Source of the DNA: Caprimulgus europaeus | Taxonomy: Eukaryota; Chordata; Aves; Caprimulgiformes; Caprimulgidae | Length of the DNA: 64,000 nt | Assembly: GCA_907165065.1 (NCBI GenBank) | Contig: OU015534.1 | Location: 13,275,686 to 13,339,685 of the forward strand | Direction: 5' to 3' | Shown here: positions 1 through 13,735 of the stretch, one piece after another | Numbering within the stretch: the stretch's first letter is position 1 | Layout of the letters: each line of letters begins with the position of its first letter | Notes under the pieces: generated by a model | What the model saw: the letters and a program-made list of their open reading frames with translations, nothing else | What the model was told of the DNA's origin: nothing | The model's database searches: none | Program-made: the position numbers and the translations under genes

Positions 1-2987
1 TTTCTAAATTTCAGTCTAATACCAACTTATAACTTCTGCTAATTGTGTAATTTTTTTATAAATCACTGGTGATTTCTAGTGTAATATCAGTTGTAGTTTT
101 TCCTCTGTACCTGTTACAATATTAGGTAAAAAATTAATCTGAGATTTGAGTATTTGATATAAAAGAAAATATTAGAACTAGATAATGGATTACAGAGAAA
201 TATCTCTCCCCTATGTCCTCTCCCCCCCATTTTGTGGTGTTTTGGAGGGGTTTTTTGTGTGGTTTGTTTTGGCTTGGTTTTTTTTTAAGAGAGTATAATG
301 AAAAGTACTTTATAATAGGGAAATGTTCCCTGAGCTCCTAGTCTGCACATTTCAGCTTCATTCCTCAGTTCCTCTGCTTATTATTTTTCCTATAGAAGGC
401 TTCAACTCTTTTTTCCCCAACGGTTATTATCCTACCTAGTATATTTCTTTATTGTCTTCCTGTGTTGCTGTTTTTTTTTTCTTTTTGCTTTTTTCACAGT
501 TCTCTAGAAGTAACTGCACAAACCAATTAGTTTGTAATTATTGTGAGAAGTAAACTAGGGATGGAGCAACAAAATAAAGGGATTTTGGTGTCCAAAAATT
601 GTAAAGCAGCACCTATACACTCAAGTGTGTCTCTCACTTCACCTTTTGGTATTACCAAGGGTAAAACAAAACTAGCCCTTATTTCTTTTCACTCCTCAGA
701 AGCAAATGCCTGCCTAAACCAGTCTGAATAAAAATAGTGAGTTGTTCTTGTCACAGCTGTAGCCGCTGCCACCTGAAAATCATTATAACTTGCTCAGTCT
801 TATGAATCTCGTTATGTTACTAGCTAAAGGATTGACAGCTTTTCAACCAAAAGATACCAGTGCTTCAAGGACAGTGTACAATCTAACTTCTAAACCAGGG
901 ATATCTTAAAAGAATGGGATAACTGTGTTATAAGAAGCCATATTCTCTTTTTTGGTGGCTTCCCCTCCTTTTTTTTTAAATTTAAAAATAAATTGCAGGC
1001 CATAATATATGGATGATTTGTCCACTTCCTAAATGATTGTGTTTTACTTCCATGTATAGATGGTTAATGGATTACAATGCCAGAAGTGACAGCTATGGCT
1101 ATTTAGAGCAATTTTTAGAAGGTAGACTTTCCTGAATTGATTCCTATTTGAATTTTAATGTAATACTATTTTATTTTTTTATTTTTTTTATTTTTTTTTT
1201 TAGGAACAATCTTTAAAACTTTCAAATCATGAGAAATCTATTGCCAATTATGATTAATTAAGCAGTAAAGAAACTGGCAAAAGAGTAAATTTTTCTGCTT
1301 GTTACAATACTGAGTTTTTCTCACTTGCTCTTCATCCTTGTATCCTGCAGCTTTGTCTGCTGGATATAACTTCTAAAATTTCTCTTTCCTGTGGAAAGGT
1401 ACAGGAAACATTCATTTCTCAGCCCTAATTCTTCCCTTATTAGGCATAGCAGCCAAGTAATCATTCTAATAGCCCATCTGAAGGTCCTTCCAGTTTATCA
1501 GCTGTGGATATTAGCATTGCACTGAGCTATCACTCCTGCACCAAATACCACGATGTTGTATTATCACTTGGCTTACATTCAGCATTCCTGTTCGTACATC
1601 CAGTCAGACCCTCTGACTACGTGGCACAACCCAGCTCCAGTTCACTTAATTGTTCACTGTAAATCTCTCTTCAGAAGTTGCTTTGTCTGATTAAAAAAAA
1701 AAAAAATCCCCTAGCCTATCTATATGAGTTGAGGTCCAATGGCCTGTTTTCCACAGCCAGTGGTCAGTCAAACACCATGGAAAAGTCAGTACTTGAGGAT
1801 GTGACTTAAAAGAACAAATCGAAGCAACTCTGTCAGTTATTTATCCCGACAAGCACTGCCTGCAATGGTCAGAGCCCTAGCACTCCGTACTCACTCCCAC
1901 TCTTAAAGACCAGGGACAAATAACTGACTGAGGCAAGACCAAGAGGTCAAAAGAGCACATATGCATACTGTTGCTTGCAGCAAGTGGGTCTGATAATCAG
2001 ATCACCTGTACCTGTAAATGTACAAGATTTCGTCATTTCTTCAAGTGACATAATATATGTTTCAGTGACTGAGAAAACACTCAGACATCTATGAATTACA
2101 GTTATTGTTGGAGTCTTTGCCTGCAAAGAGAGCAAACAGTGCATTCATCATCCAGTTCCTGTAATCCTATTTGATTTTGAGGAGGATGGGAATACTGCCA
2201 TAGAGCAATTAGCCCAATGTTGTTATTTTAATTTGGACGTGGCTTATTTTCTTTTCATTGACATCCATCATGTTCTAAAATAAAGGATATTTTCATCTAC
2301 TGTTGCAAATGCTATTTAACTACACCTATTTGCTTGGGGTTTTTTTAATGCTTTCTCCATTCTAATTTTACTTCACAGTGCACAAAAAAGTTATTTGCGA
2401 GTCTGCTACAACCAGGTTTCTTTCTCGTTTTCCTGTACTCCAGTTTGAAAGGCTGTCGTGATCTCCCCCTGTTTTGGGGCTGTCATTTTGGATAAACCAC
2501 CTGCAAAGGCCAGTAGTGCCATTGGGGGTCAGTCAGTTCATAGGGGCAGTGCCAGGCTGAATGACTTCACCCTCACCCAAAATTCTAATTAACTGCAGTT
2601 TCCTTGTTGCTTGCCCCCAATAGATGTGGGGAAAGCACTGTGCACTTTTTTCTTACATTTAATATGTGGTATTACCAAACCTCCATTTATCATCATTGAC
2701 CAGGGAGATTTACAGTGTTCAACAACTCAGATAATTTTTCTGTGAAGGTCCTTCTATTGGCTTGGATTTGCTGGGTGCTTATGTAGAAACACAAATCATT
2801 TTCTCTCTGAGAGCAGCAAGCACAACCTGCTTTCCCTAGGACAATTATTTACAATGCAGATCTAGAAAATATTTTCTACCATTTTTGTATAAAACTATGC
2901 CAGCCTCAAATCCTCCAGTTCAACAATGTTCACATGAAACTGGGATAAACTTCCCAGAAAATTCACCATTATGCCAGTCACCATTTA

Positions 2988-3043
<56 letters not shown>

Positions 3044-6000
3044 TGAGATACATGAATTCTACTGTTCCTTTCTTTACTAAATCACAATGTCAGAGCAAAG
3101 CAAAACTGTCTGACTAAAGGAAACCTTGGAGACTTCAGAGATCTGTTCTTGTTCCTGCATTAATCCTTGGGATTCGCTCCCCTGAACCAGGTGGGAGCAG
3201 AACAGCACGTGGTGTAACTACGGTGTGTGAGCGTGGTAAATTCTCATCTTCCCAAATGATGCTATATTGCCTCTTCCTCTCACATAAACACTGTTATGGA
3301 ACTGTCTGAGGAAATAGAAGGTAGAAAAAACCTCTCATACTTTTGTTTATCACCAGGAGAAAAAAATCTTAGAAGCAGGACCACTCATAGAAGTGATATG
3401 GAGATTGCTGCCCCGCAGCTTCCACGTTTATGTGTTGGGTAGGGGAGGGGCCTTTACTAGATTCTTACAGCACGGCCCCCAAATGTACTTCAGAAAAAAT
3501 TGTGAAACCTTTCTTGGCTTAGAGATTTAGGCTGGTTTCTTAAAGAAATACGATTCTCTTGTTCTCTGAGGTCCTCCATCATCTTTTTGTGCACCAACAA
3601 AACAGAGACAGGGAAGTGCAAATGCCCCATTAGTGCCTCATTGAGGGAAACACTGTAGAGTGAGTTTAGACCTCTAACCCCACTGTTCTCACAGGGAAGA
3701 TATCTGGCTTCTTCCTTTGTCACTGGTAAAGATTGTATCAATTCAGATAGCAATACATAACAATGCAGTTAACATGTCTTGTGCATTGCAAGTGCTTTCA
3801 GTGGCATGTTTAATAAAATTATATTTCCATAAACATAGGCCTTGACTATAATTGAACTGAGCCATCCATAAAGATACCAGTAGATAATTTAGTTGCAAAA
3901 AGCTGTTTTCGAGCAAGTAGAGATTTGTTTTCAGTAGGGAAAGCAACCTATTGATTTAGACACATTCTGCTAAAAATACGAGTTTTACTGCTGTTTGTAC
4001 CTTGTGAATAGGGTTGTTTGAGTACCTTTTCTGTTTTATTCAAGCCTCCAATAATTATCAAAGGATTTCATTTCAAAATGTTTAGCAATTCAATGAAGTA
4101 CAGAACTCACATGGTTACTTAGTTTCTTTCAAAAATATTTTCTCTGTGAAAGCTACCTTGCCTTCCTGTGGCTCAGGGTATTACAAATCTCATTTTGTGA
4201 GGGGAACACTAAGTCTATGAGCAAGCTTCAAATAAATGGTTTTCTTTGGGTGACAATATAGGCTGTCATTACAAAGCCCAGATTTTTCAGAGTACTGAAG
4301 CACACCTACTGTTCTTTGAATGAGGGACAGTTGATGTTTCAAATTCTTGGAACCTTCAGAACTTTTTGAAATTGATCATATGCTTTTTCATGTTAAACTG
4401 GATTATTCAGAGGAATGCTACTAATGACAAAGCAACCCTGTTGTCTCTCCAAGTGTGGTGTGACCTACACAGTAATGATCAGACACAACCTGATTACAAT
4501 TTACTGGATTTTATGCCTACACCTACCCACAAACATCATATTATATGTCTTCCCTAGTATAAGTAATGCGACACATACATCTTTTGCAACAGAAGAAAAG
4601 CATATCCCCACAATTCTTTGGAGACAGACCAGTGCAGAAGAACTGTGAGAGATCAATACTCTTTTCTTATCAACAATGAAATTCCAGAGCTACCCTTTGT
4701 GCATGGATAATAAATTGCCCAACAGTAGCCCAACAGTTTCATTAAAAACCTGTTCTTCCAGAAGCCTCAGTTTTGACACAAGTTCAGATGTAATCTTTCT
4801 AATAGATAAACACAATTTTCTGCTTTATAAATAATAAATAATGCCTTGACTTTTGATCAACACTGAATGGCCAAAGAACTCCTCAAGAATACATAAGTGC
4901 CAGCTCTGACAGCTGGACAAATGTGCTGTATCACAGAATGAATTTCTGAGTGGTCCTCAGCGTCAGAGCCAGAAACTCTATTTCAAGAACCAGTCAGAAA
5001 ACTCCATGTATTGATAATTACAGTAGACTCATCTATGATGGAAATTAACTCTAGGACTGAGCTAATCACAAAGCTAAATATTCAGACCTTAAAGATTTAA
5101 AATAAGGACTATTACCAACTAAGATTTGAGGAGTTGGACAGATGTTGAGAGTTAAGCTTGTGGCAACAAACTTTCTACAATGGTTGCCTGTCTCTAGTAT
5201 AGTCTGGCCTCCCACAAGCTTCCATTTTCTTTCGTTCACACAGACCTGGTTTGTAGAATCATTCTTTGTCTCTCTGATGTTCTTTCCCTGTTTTTGAACT
5301 ATTTCTGACATCTGCCACTCTCAATAATTATTCTTGGGCTGATATTTGCCTCTGAGTTTACCTTGAGGTGCTGATGGAAAATTCCATAAGAAAGCAGATT
5401 TCATTACCAGTGACAGAATAGCTTAAGTAATATAGATAATACATAAGTCATCACAAGGCACAATGAAAAGAGTGATACTGATTTTGCAGTGGTGGGTATT
5501 CAGCAAGTAATTCAGTATGTCTCTAAAATTAACTCGTTAAGTATCATGCTATGTTCTGAAAGAGATATTTGGAAAACAACTTTGTCTCTATAAATGTTAG
5601 CTTGTGCAGCGCAGTTCCTAGGAGGGTTTGAACTTCTCTGTCCAAGGCTTTTCCCTGCCTATTATTTTACCATGAGACAGGCAGGTATTGGTGAGACATC
5701 TGAAAAGATGCTTAATAGTCTTGGACTTGGAAGAAAGAGCCCACTGAAGTTCATGAGCTTGCAAGCACTACCGTAAGGCTTTTTGCCCTGGGTTTCATTC
5801 TGCCTCCTAAAACCTACTGCACTGAATACACAGAATGATTGAAAATAGAGACTGTTATACAGAGGGACATGCACCAAATGATAGCCATCTGATGTGATTA
5901 TTATTTGCTTGATCCTGTAACTAGAGGTCACAGTATTCCCTTTTTCCATGGTAATGTACCTGGCCTCAGTCGAATAAGTAAAAATCCACAGCAACAGTAA

Positions 6001-6825
6001 AAAATAAAAAAGTCCAGTATTTTTTCCAAAGAAGGCCTTAATAAATGAATGCAGCTTGATAAATATGGTAAGAAAAAACACAGACCCACTGTGAAGGATG
6101 TCACCTGGCCATAAAAAGAACCTGTCAGAGCTGAGAAAAAAACTTGGGAGAATCAGTGTCAGAATTTAGGCAAAAGACAGAATAAATGAAAAAAGTTGAA
6201 AATTGTTTAAAAATATTTGCTTTCCTGATTTTATTAATTTCTCACTGAGCCAATATACTTTCTGCTAGTATGAGAGCAAAGAAAGCTTTCTTTTCTATAT
6301 AGCAGGGGACTTTCAGAAATACTTTACTTTTTCCTAAGAATTTTGTTCAACTACCTGAAGAAATGAAAAGAAGAGAAATGAAACATACATGTCACAAAAA
6401 TTTGTTTCAGACAATTCAGAAGTTGCTGAAAATTGTTCACTTGCAAATTAAATAGTTAATTATGCTAATCTCTGAAAAGAAGTGACAATAAAGTAATCAC
6501 ATTTCTGGTCTCTAAACTGTCATTTCTTTCAACCACTCAATGGTTGAAAAAGCAGTATCCGTTACTAGTTTTACTTTTTGCTTTGAAACTTCATTCTCTG
6601 AGCAAGTAAATTTTAATGTAGCTTCTGTTCCTGACAAGCTATTAAAAATAGGCAAAATGGTTCACAAAATTAGTTTGGTTAGCAGTCAAAATTAAAATGA
6701 TTCATACCTAAAGCAATGGGCAGCACACAGAAAAACAGGAAGGTTCCTATCAAGGAGGCTTGTTATATATTGATGCTCAGCCAAGTAGCAAGCAGTGTGT
6801 GATTGCCAACTTTTTTTTTTTTTAG
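1..6825 (+). other. AK5: AK5 intron (partial), no exon seen
   Basis: The sequence is AT-rich and has no splice-bounded coding segment resembling the preceding part of AK5. It holds a compound (A)n(TA)n(CA)n microsatellite near 2990-3043 and several T-rich runs. The longest reading frame, 139 codons on the minus strand at 5662-6081, is of a length expected by chance here. The intron ends in a strong polypyrimidine tract (T run 6811-6823) and AG at 6824-6825. Confidence 0.7.
2990..3043. repeat. Compound microsatellite (A)n-(TA)n-(CA)n
   Basis: A run of about 11 A is followed by 12 TA dinucleotides and about 10 CA dinucleotides without interruption. It lies in an AK5 intron and is probably length-polymorphic. 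Confidence 0.95.
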
Positions 6826-6916
6826 TTTGATGCAGACAGAGATGAAGAAGAAGTGTTCTTTGACATAAGTTCGGCAGTCGACAATAAACTATTTGCAAAC
6901 AATGAGGCTGCAGCAG
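6826..6916 (+). CDS. AK5: AK5 coding exon: end of first kinase unit
   Basis: The acceptor is a long T run ending in TTTAG and the donor is CAG|GTGAGT. The exon has 91 nt: 30 codons (residues 1-30 of the visible part) plus one base of a glycine codon. The peptide contains DEEEVFFDISSAVDNKLF and ends NNEAAA. It matches the stretch of AK5 that closes the first adenylate kinase unit and enters the linker. The next exon (12930) continues the frame with the split glycine. A 135-codon frame on the opposite strand across this exon is a shadow. Confidence 0.95.
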
Positions 6917-9900
6917 GTGAGTTAATGTAAGATTTAAAGAACCACATTTTCTATACTGCATTTGATGTTGGTGGGATACCTTTTTCATATTCTTTAAGTA
7001 TGGATGTATGTGCTGTAGCAAAGTCTTGACTGACTTCAAATGTTTGCACAACACAGGGCAAAAAATTCTCTTTACACTTGGAAACTTCATAGAACCCACC
7101 TAGCATCTTGTTTATCTAAAAGCTCACCTTAAAATACTATGGATAGTCCACTAAACAACTATATCATTAATACAAGTACTTCATAAGTTGATGAATTCCA
7201 GTTGTCAGCTGTTTCAGTTCCAGATAATCCCTCAGTGTTCACCAGAAAACCAGTCCTATGAGATCAGTGATCACACTTCATCCCTAATAACTGGTACTCG
7301 TTCTGAAACTGTGTGAATACAAGTCAGGCATTTGGGGGTTTTATTTATTTATTATTTGTGCTTACTGATGCTTGAATGTCTCCAAAGAAAAAGCCTTTGA
7401 GGGACAAAGGACTGCAAAAAAATTGAAGCTAAAAATCAAAGCACTGAAAATCCATAACATCTGTCAGAAATATTTTGCTTGAGGGGAACAGGAAAACGTT
7501 CCTTGGTAACTTCACAACTTTCTTTTTACAGATGGCATCCCTGGCTGCCTTCCAAGTAGACCATGAAGGTTTTATAGGTAGATGAGGTCATAAATGTCTC
7601 GTGAAACAGCATATAAAAAGAAAAATAAAATTCTAGGTGAAATATTTTCCTGTAAAATTTATTAGCTTTATTAAAACAAAAAATAGATAGGTATAGTAGA
7701 GAAAATTGTGTATCTGATCTCTCCTTTGTTTGAGGGAAAACTCATTTGCTATAAATTGGCAGACAGTAGCTTCAGTTATTTGTAATGGTGAACAATCATC
7801 TGAGGTCTGCCAAGGAAAGAGGAATTGATGAAGCACAATGAAGTCTGGTAGTAGCAATGCATCCATTATCTCTTTTTGACAAAGGGAGGATTACTTTTTT
7901 TCTACTAGCAAGACATTTGCAAAGAGCAGTGCTTCAGACAGAAAGATTAAGTCATATTTTGAAGATCTGAAAGGGAGATCCAAGCTAGTTAGCCTACAAA
8001 ACCCACCCATAAGGATATTTTTGACAATGTTCAAAATGAGATAAAGATGAATTATCTAGGCGTAGGGTGGTTGAGAAAAAGTGCATTACCTAAAATAAAA
8101 TAATAATAAAAAAATTATAAAAAAAAAAGTTTCTAGTGGTCAGCTTTGAGATGCACACAAGAATACAGATTACTAGCTTTCTCTGTTAAGTAACATACTT
8201 ACCACTTTTGTGCTTAGCCTTATTCCTAGAGGCAAGAGATTGCTTCAAAACCTAAAATAGCATTCCCACTGAACAGTATTGTATTGATTATTACCTGTGG
8301 ATATTCTCTAATTAAATGAGCTGAGTACTGAATAGCAAGAAGAGGAAAGAAATGGCATAAAGGTGCTAGCTCTGACAAACTGAGAAAAGCTAAACAATTT
8401 GCACAAATTGGTTATGATTCTGTATGAGTTCCAGTCAGTTCCTTAAAAGTGGGATCTACTTAATAAATTCCTCACCAAAATAATTGGAGAGCTATCAGCT
8501 TTATCAGAAGCCATACCACCACCATCTAATTGGTGCCTAACCTGAGCACTGATAATAGTAAGGAGATTCAAAGGAGGATTTATAGAGATCCCATGAGACC
8601 AGATATCCAATTTCTAGAGATCACAATTCCAGCATTGCCTTGATCTCACTTTTATTCTTTTAATCTTATTAGTGATATTGCAGTATATTTTAGTTCCTGG
8701 TGGCTGCCATAAACATAGTATTTCTAATATTTTCATGCCTCCACATCAATCTAATATACTATACTTGTAAAATCCAGTTTTAATCAACTGTGTAGCAATA
8801 TATGCTGAAAGAAAATGATTAAATATTTTTATAGATTAAAATACAATTTTCTCATTGTTGCCTTCTGACATTTTAAAACTGTTGCTAAGAGCAACAACGT
8901 GTCATGAAACTCAGCAGCGTAAGGTTGCAATAAAATTTGTATTGGAAGCATCTTACTGAGAACAAAATTAAAATGTAATCATTCTAATGCTGATCAGTCC
9001 TTCAGTAAATTATTTCTATTATATTCCACTTGAAGTTTATCTTCTAAGCATTTGTCTTGCCCAAGTGCTTATATGCAACATGTATTAATTGAATTATTAG
9101 ACAGTGCTTCAGAGCATATTCTGTAACATAAAAAGACATTTTTATTTTATTGAGCTTAAACATGCTGTTAAGAGAAGCAACATGTTTCACAGGATAGTCT
9201 TAGGTTACTTTTATGACAGTGTTAAACAGTGCAAATACTATAGTTGTTAAAATATGAGTATGGGCATATTTGATCCAATGAACTGTACTGAGGAGAATTT
9301 CTACCAGGATTTGAAATAAATAACGGATTTAAGCAAGGACTGGAAATACATTAGCTGATTTGCCAAAACACAGATAGTCCAAGGAAGAGGCTTAATAAAT
9401 TCACGTGGTGGGGTATAGCTACCTGGTAATGGGAAGTTAAATCAACTGCAGATAAAGTTAGATACATCAGTAAAATTTCATTTCATTGTATAAATGAGTG
9501 TAGTGAACTGTGAAAAAGCAATGCTTGACATTTGCATTCATGAAAACTTAAGGATGAACACACTTTCAGAGGAAGTGACACACACCCACGCTCAGAACAC
9601 TGAATTGTTTTACAGTAACAGACATTTACGGCCATGATGCCCCTGGGTTCTGGGGTGCATTTTTGTGGTAGCAATCTCACACCTGCCTGTTACAGCCATG
9701 CCCTCCCAGTTTCCATGGCCAATCCTGTGAAGTTGAGCTTGGGAGCAACAAACGATATGTAAAATACAGCATAAAATTTGAAAGTACAGTGAAGGAAGCG
9801 ACTGAGCGCAGCCTCGCAGCCATCCAGGGCAGTGGAGTTGTTCTCCCCAGCTGTCAGACCTGGCAGGGGTACCTCCTGTCAGCACACCCTGTACAACTGC

Positions 9901-12900
9901 AGCTGCCCATTCATTCAGCTCACCTCTCAGTGCTGTGTCATTGGACCCTCTTGGGTTCCTAGCAAGACAAATCCTTATGAATGATGCCTTCAGCGTCAAG
10001 ATACAAAGCCCAGTGAAAAAAGGGAATGCATTCTCGCTGGTCTGCTGTTTGTTTTTTCAGCAGCCTGCTCCTCCCTGGAGAGCTGATTATTCAGTTAATG
10101 GGGATTTAATAAAAACTTCCAACTGATTTATTTTTTAATTGTGCAGTACTGTATTTAATAAAATCCTCTGGTTTTTCCCCAAGGAAAACAGAGGGCACAT
10201 GAAAATGACCAGGTTTCCCTTGCCTCATCTCTATGCATGCACTGAAATTGAGGAAGTGTACTGTAAGTCATGAGTACCTTTTCAGATAAGGTGCCTGCAA
10301 GCTATTTCTCCATGGCAGTAGAGCTTTCATGCATTTTATTTATTTATTTATTTAACCCTTGAGTTTCCCTTTTGAAATGGATACAGTTACTCAGATTGTT
10401 TGCAATAGGTTCATGCAAGTATACAAAGGCTCTAAGTTAACCAAGAGCCGAGGTCATCTGGTGGAATGGGGCATCCCTTTGAAATGAATTAGGACAATTT
10501 AGACAAGTATTAAATTTTTTATAGCCTAGTTCTCAGTGTGCCAACTTATCAAAGGAAAAATAACGCAAATTACTCAGAAAAGGTAATGAAACTTATGATC
10601 AGCTGTTTTGTTGTCAGAGCACAAGCTGTACAGCCTGAAGACTCTTAGAAAGCAGCAGGGCACGTTTGATTCCAAACACTTCAACCAATCCTTCCTTTTC
10701 ACTTCAGCCAACATTTTGTGTTTCTCCTTTGGCAGTTGAACATTGCCACAAGTTTTACATAAAATGTTACTGATTGAAAGCTGAGTTTTGAATTATCCAG
10801 TCTTTCTAACACTCTCCCCTTTGCTTTAGCCTTGTCAGCAGCTTTGCTTGCCACCAGGATTACTGACTCCCAGTACCTTGCAAAGTGGCCACCTGGTACA
10901 CTTCTGCACTTGTGTACTAGTAATTAGTTGGTGAGCCTGTTGTCCTCCCCCGAAAGACCTGGTTTTGCAAGATTAATCCAAAGTCAGCAAAATATGCTCC
11001 TTCCAACAACAAGCTGAGCTGGAAGAGGGCAAAATACTCTTGCTTATTCATCTGCTCCAGGGATGTCACAAGTACTCTTGTATGTCCCCTCATTACTTTA
11101 TCGTGTCCTGGGAGTAGCTGTTTGTTTCCATTCATTTCTGCTAGGTTTGTCTTTAGGCAATTTGAGAAGGATAGAGAAGTCTATATACTGCTCAGTGATA
11201 GGTGATTATGGGTTTTGCTAGCTTTAATTGAACCAAGAAAGAAGAGACATATTTTCAATTTTCCTGACCTTGCTTGAATATATGTTAGAAGGGAGCTATG
11301 CTTCCCCAAGGAAACTGTTGTCCTAGTTCAAGAAGAAAAGACCTTAAGATGTCTGACCGTATTAAAATTGTATAACCATTATGGCTTTTATCACTTAAGA
11401 TACATTATGCATGAGTATTCATTTTCAGCTTGACCTTTACATTTAAGTTTGCAGCACCATATTTCATATTAATTTTTCTAGCTAAGGATACATACTGCTC
11501 TTGGTCGTTAAGTGACAGTTAATCAAATACTTGCACACAAGTGCCTTTAAAAGTGATTGATGTGTCAAGGTAGGCCAGTGCTAGAGACAACTGAGGCTTA
11601 GTTAAATTATATTATCAACAATGACACAACGTTAAGAGTGAGATGTCAGCTTCTCTCAGCAGCTGTAAATCTATTTGGTTGCATATATCTTTTACAGACA
11701 GGTATTTTCCAAAGACTGTAAAGCATATGTGCCAGAGAACATTCTGCATATATACATGCGACATTCTACAGGAGCAAGAGTATAATCCCTTTCTGTTATT
11801 TTTTATAGCAATCTGATAAAGCACACATGAATATTGGGGCAAGGGGGGGAAACAACAAAACAAGAACACCAGCAGATGGTAGACCCAAGTCCTTCCCTGG
11901 TATCTCTTACGTAGTCCGAAGAGTTGCATCAAAGATTAATTTGGCAGCAATTGTAATATGGATTGCAAATTAAGACTCCCTGGAATCATCATCTCTACCA
12001 ATCAGTTATGGTTTTAGTCATCATGACATCCAGTTCCTCTCCTCTGTTCTGTCTCTTAGTGATTTATAGTTCATCACCTACATGGATTATTACTATGTAA
12101 ACTTTTAAAGCAAACAAAAGCAGATAATACCTAATGCATCTGGTACAAATTGAACTGCAAAATCTGTTATTGGTAGTGCTTGTTACAGAGAGCCACCCAT
12201 ACAAGCCTCTCTAACGGTGGGAAAACTGCAGGTCAGCAGTAGTCTTGAAACTGTGTATCCTCAATGCCAGTGCCTGCAGGAACATCGTAACCCAGGAGGT
12301 AGGGAGGGTTTTTTCTCTTCTTCAGCTGAAGCTAAGGTGTAAAGTTCAGCCAGGCCAAGGCTTCTCAGCAAGTGCATTTTGTAATCCCAATGCATAACTT
12401 GCTCATCCTGCCACAGGAAGATGACAGAGAGAAGGGGCAGAGCCACACTGTTGTCTTGGAAAGTGGTGGGATAGGATAGGAACAGGGACTGTTGCTGCTG
12501 GAAGCATGCTGCTTTGGTTCCCCATCAACATCACTCCAGGATCCTTATCTGCTAATCACCAATTAGTCAGTATTTCCTTTCTCTTTCCTAAACACAGTTT
12601 GCATTCTCCCTGAGCCAAGATCCCTGTGGGAATTTTACAATTGCAAGTCATGGCACGCAGAACACCCTTCCCAATAAATTTACAATCTAGCTGAAACAAT
12701 TCACCATTTAGTATAATCATTCCTTATTAAGATTTGTGGTGGCTTTTATAGATGCTCTGAAGCCTTTGTTAATGGAATACCATTCAGAGGGGTTCTCCAG
12801 CACATCTGAATGGTTCCTTGGATCACAGTTTCTGCATATACACAGATAATTGGAATATTATAGTGTTCCATCATATAAAGTGAAAATTTCCAATCCATTT

Positions 12901-12929
12901 CTGAAGTCTAATTTTATTTCCTATTTTAG
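6917..12929 (+). other. AK5: AK5 intron, no gene seen
   Basis: This is a 6.0 kb AT-rich intron. It has a (TTTA)n tract near 10334-10354 and an A-rich stretch near 8090-8130. A locally richer stretch at 9600-10060 has overlapping frames on both strands (129 codons minus, 63 codons plus) but no recognisable protein. No clear interspersed repeat was recognised. Confidence 0.7.
10334..10354. repeat. Short (TTTA)n microsatellite
   Basis: About five TTTA units occur in tandem within an AK5 intron. Confidence 0.85.
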
Positions 12930-13003
12930 GGCCAAATGAACTTGGCTGCAATCTGATGGATTCTGGAGATACCATTTATACAGAATTTGACTTTGAAGAC
13001 CAG
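12930..13003 (+). CDS. AK5: AK5 coding exon: acidic linker between kinase domains
   Basis: The acceptor is TATTTTAG at 12929 and the donor is CAG|GTAATT. The exon has 74 nt, begins in phase 1 (completing a glycine) and ends in phase 0. It encodes visible residues 31-55, starting GPNELGCNLMDSGDTIYTEF and ending with an EDQ motif. Human AK5 has a comparable acidic, low-complexity segment with D/S/G-rich text and the same YEDQ-like end. The segment links the two kinase units and is poorly conserved, so identity rests on position, phase and the EDQ end. Confidence 0.9.
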
Positions 13004-13564
13004 GTAATTTTATGTATATATGGCCTCTATCTAGACAGTTTTCTACTTTATGTACATACTGTCCTATACAATTTGTCTAAACAAGGTGGCAGAACTTTAG
13101 GGGTACCTAAGCCAAAGGGCTTTTTAAGTATAAGTAAGTTTGTGATACAAAGAAATTGCTTTCTGGTTATGAGAAGAGAGTGGATATTATTGTGGTATTA
13201 AGAGCCCATGTCCTCTATTGCTCTACATTGCAAAGTTTCCTCCACAAATTTTAAAACGTTGGCAAACTTGGCAAATAGAACTGTTGGAATGCATTGTAAG
13301 TCTACTGTATATTTAAGAGGAGAGAGTAAAACATTTTTCAAAAGAGATGCATGAAAGTACAAAACAAAGTGTGAAATGCAACTAAAACCAAATCAGACAT
13401 TCTCCCCTTGAAAAAGTGTTTTTAAGAATAAAACAACAAATGCTTACAGTGTGTTGAAACTAGCCTTTATACTGATCCCATCCTATCCACATCTAAAACA
13501 ATTTTGTTAGCATTTTCCTGGTACATAGGAAGAAAGAAGGCTAGAAAGGGAAAAAAGGTTGTGA

Positions 13565-13735
13565 GAGAGCTGGGAGTGTTCAGCCTGGAGAGGAGAAGGC
13601 TTGGAGGTATTACAGCAATGTGCACAGAAACCTGAAGGGAGGGTACAAGGAAGATGGTGCCAGGCTCTTTTCAGTGGTGCCCAGTGACAGGGCGAGAGGC
13701 AATGGGCACCAGCTAAAACAGAGGAGGTTCCTGTG
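13565..13735 (+). mobile_element. CR1 LINE fragment, plus orientation
   Basis: The text reads like the 3' part of a CR1 element in sense orientation. It has 'gagctgggagtgttcagcc', 'tggagaggagaaggct', an 'acctgaagggaggg' block, then 'gtgacagggcgagaggca' and 'aggaggttcctg'. It lacks the 3' terminal repeats, so it is truncated at both ends. CR1 is the dominant non-LTR retrotransposon of birds. Confidence 0.85.

Noticed and set aside
5662..6081. 139-codon minus-strand open frame
   Set aside because: No recognisable domain, no splice or promoter context. In AT-rich DNA of this size about one frame of this length is expected by chance.
6692..7099. 135-codon minus-strand frame across an AK5 exon
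   Set aside because: It is antisense to a firmly supported AK5 exon and has no similarity to known proteins; a shadow frame.
9610..9999. 129-codon minus-strand frame in a locally richer stretch
   Set aside because: No family resemblance; the overlapping frames on the other strand are just as open, which suggests composition rather than coding.
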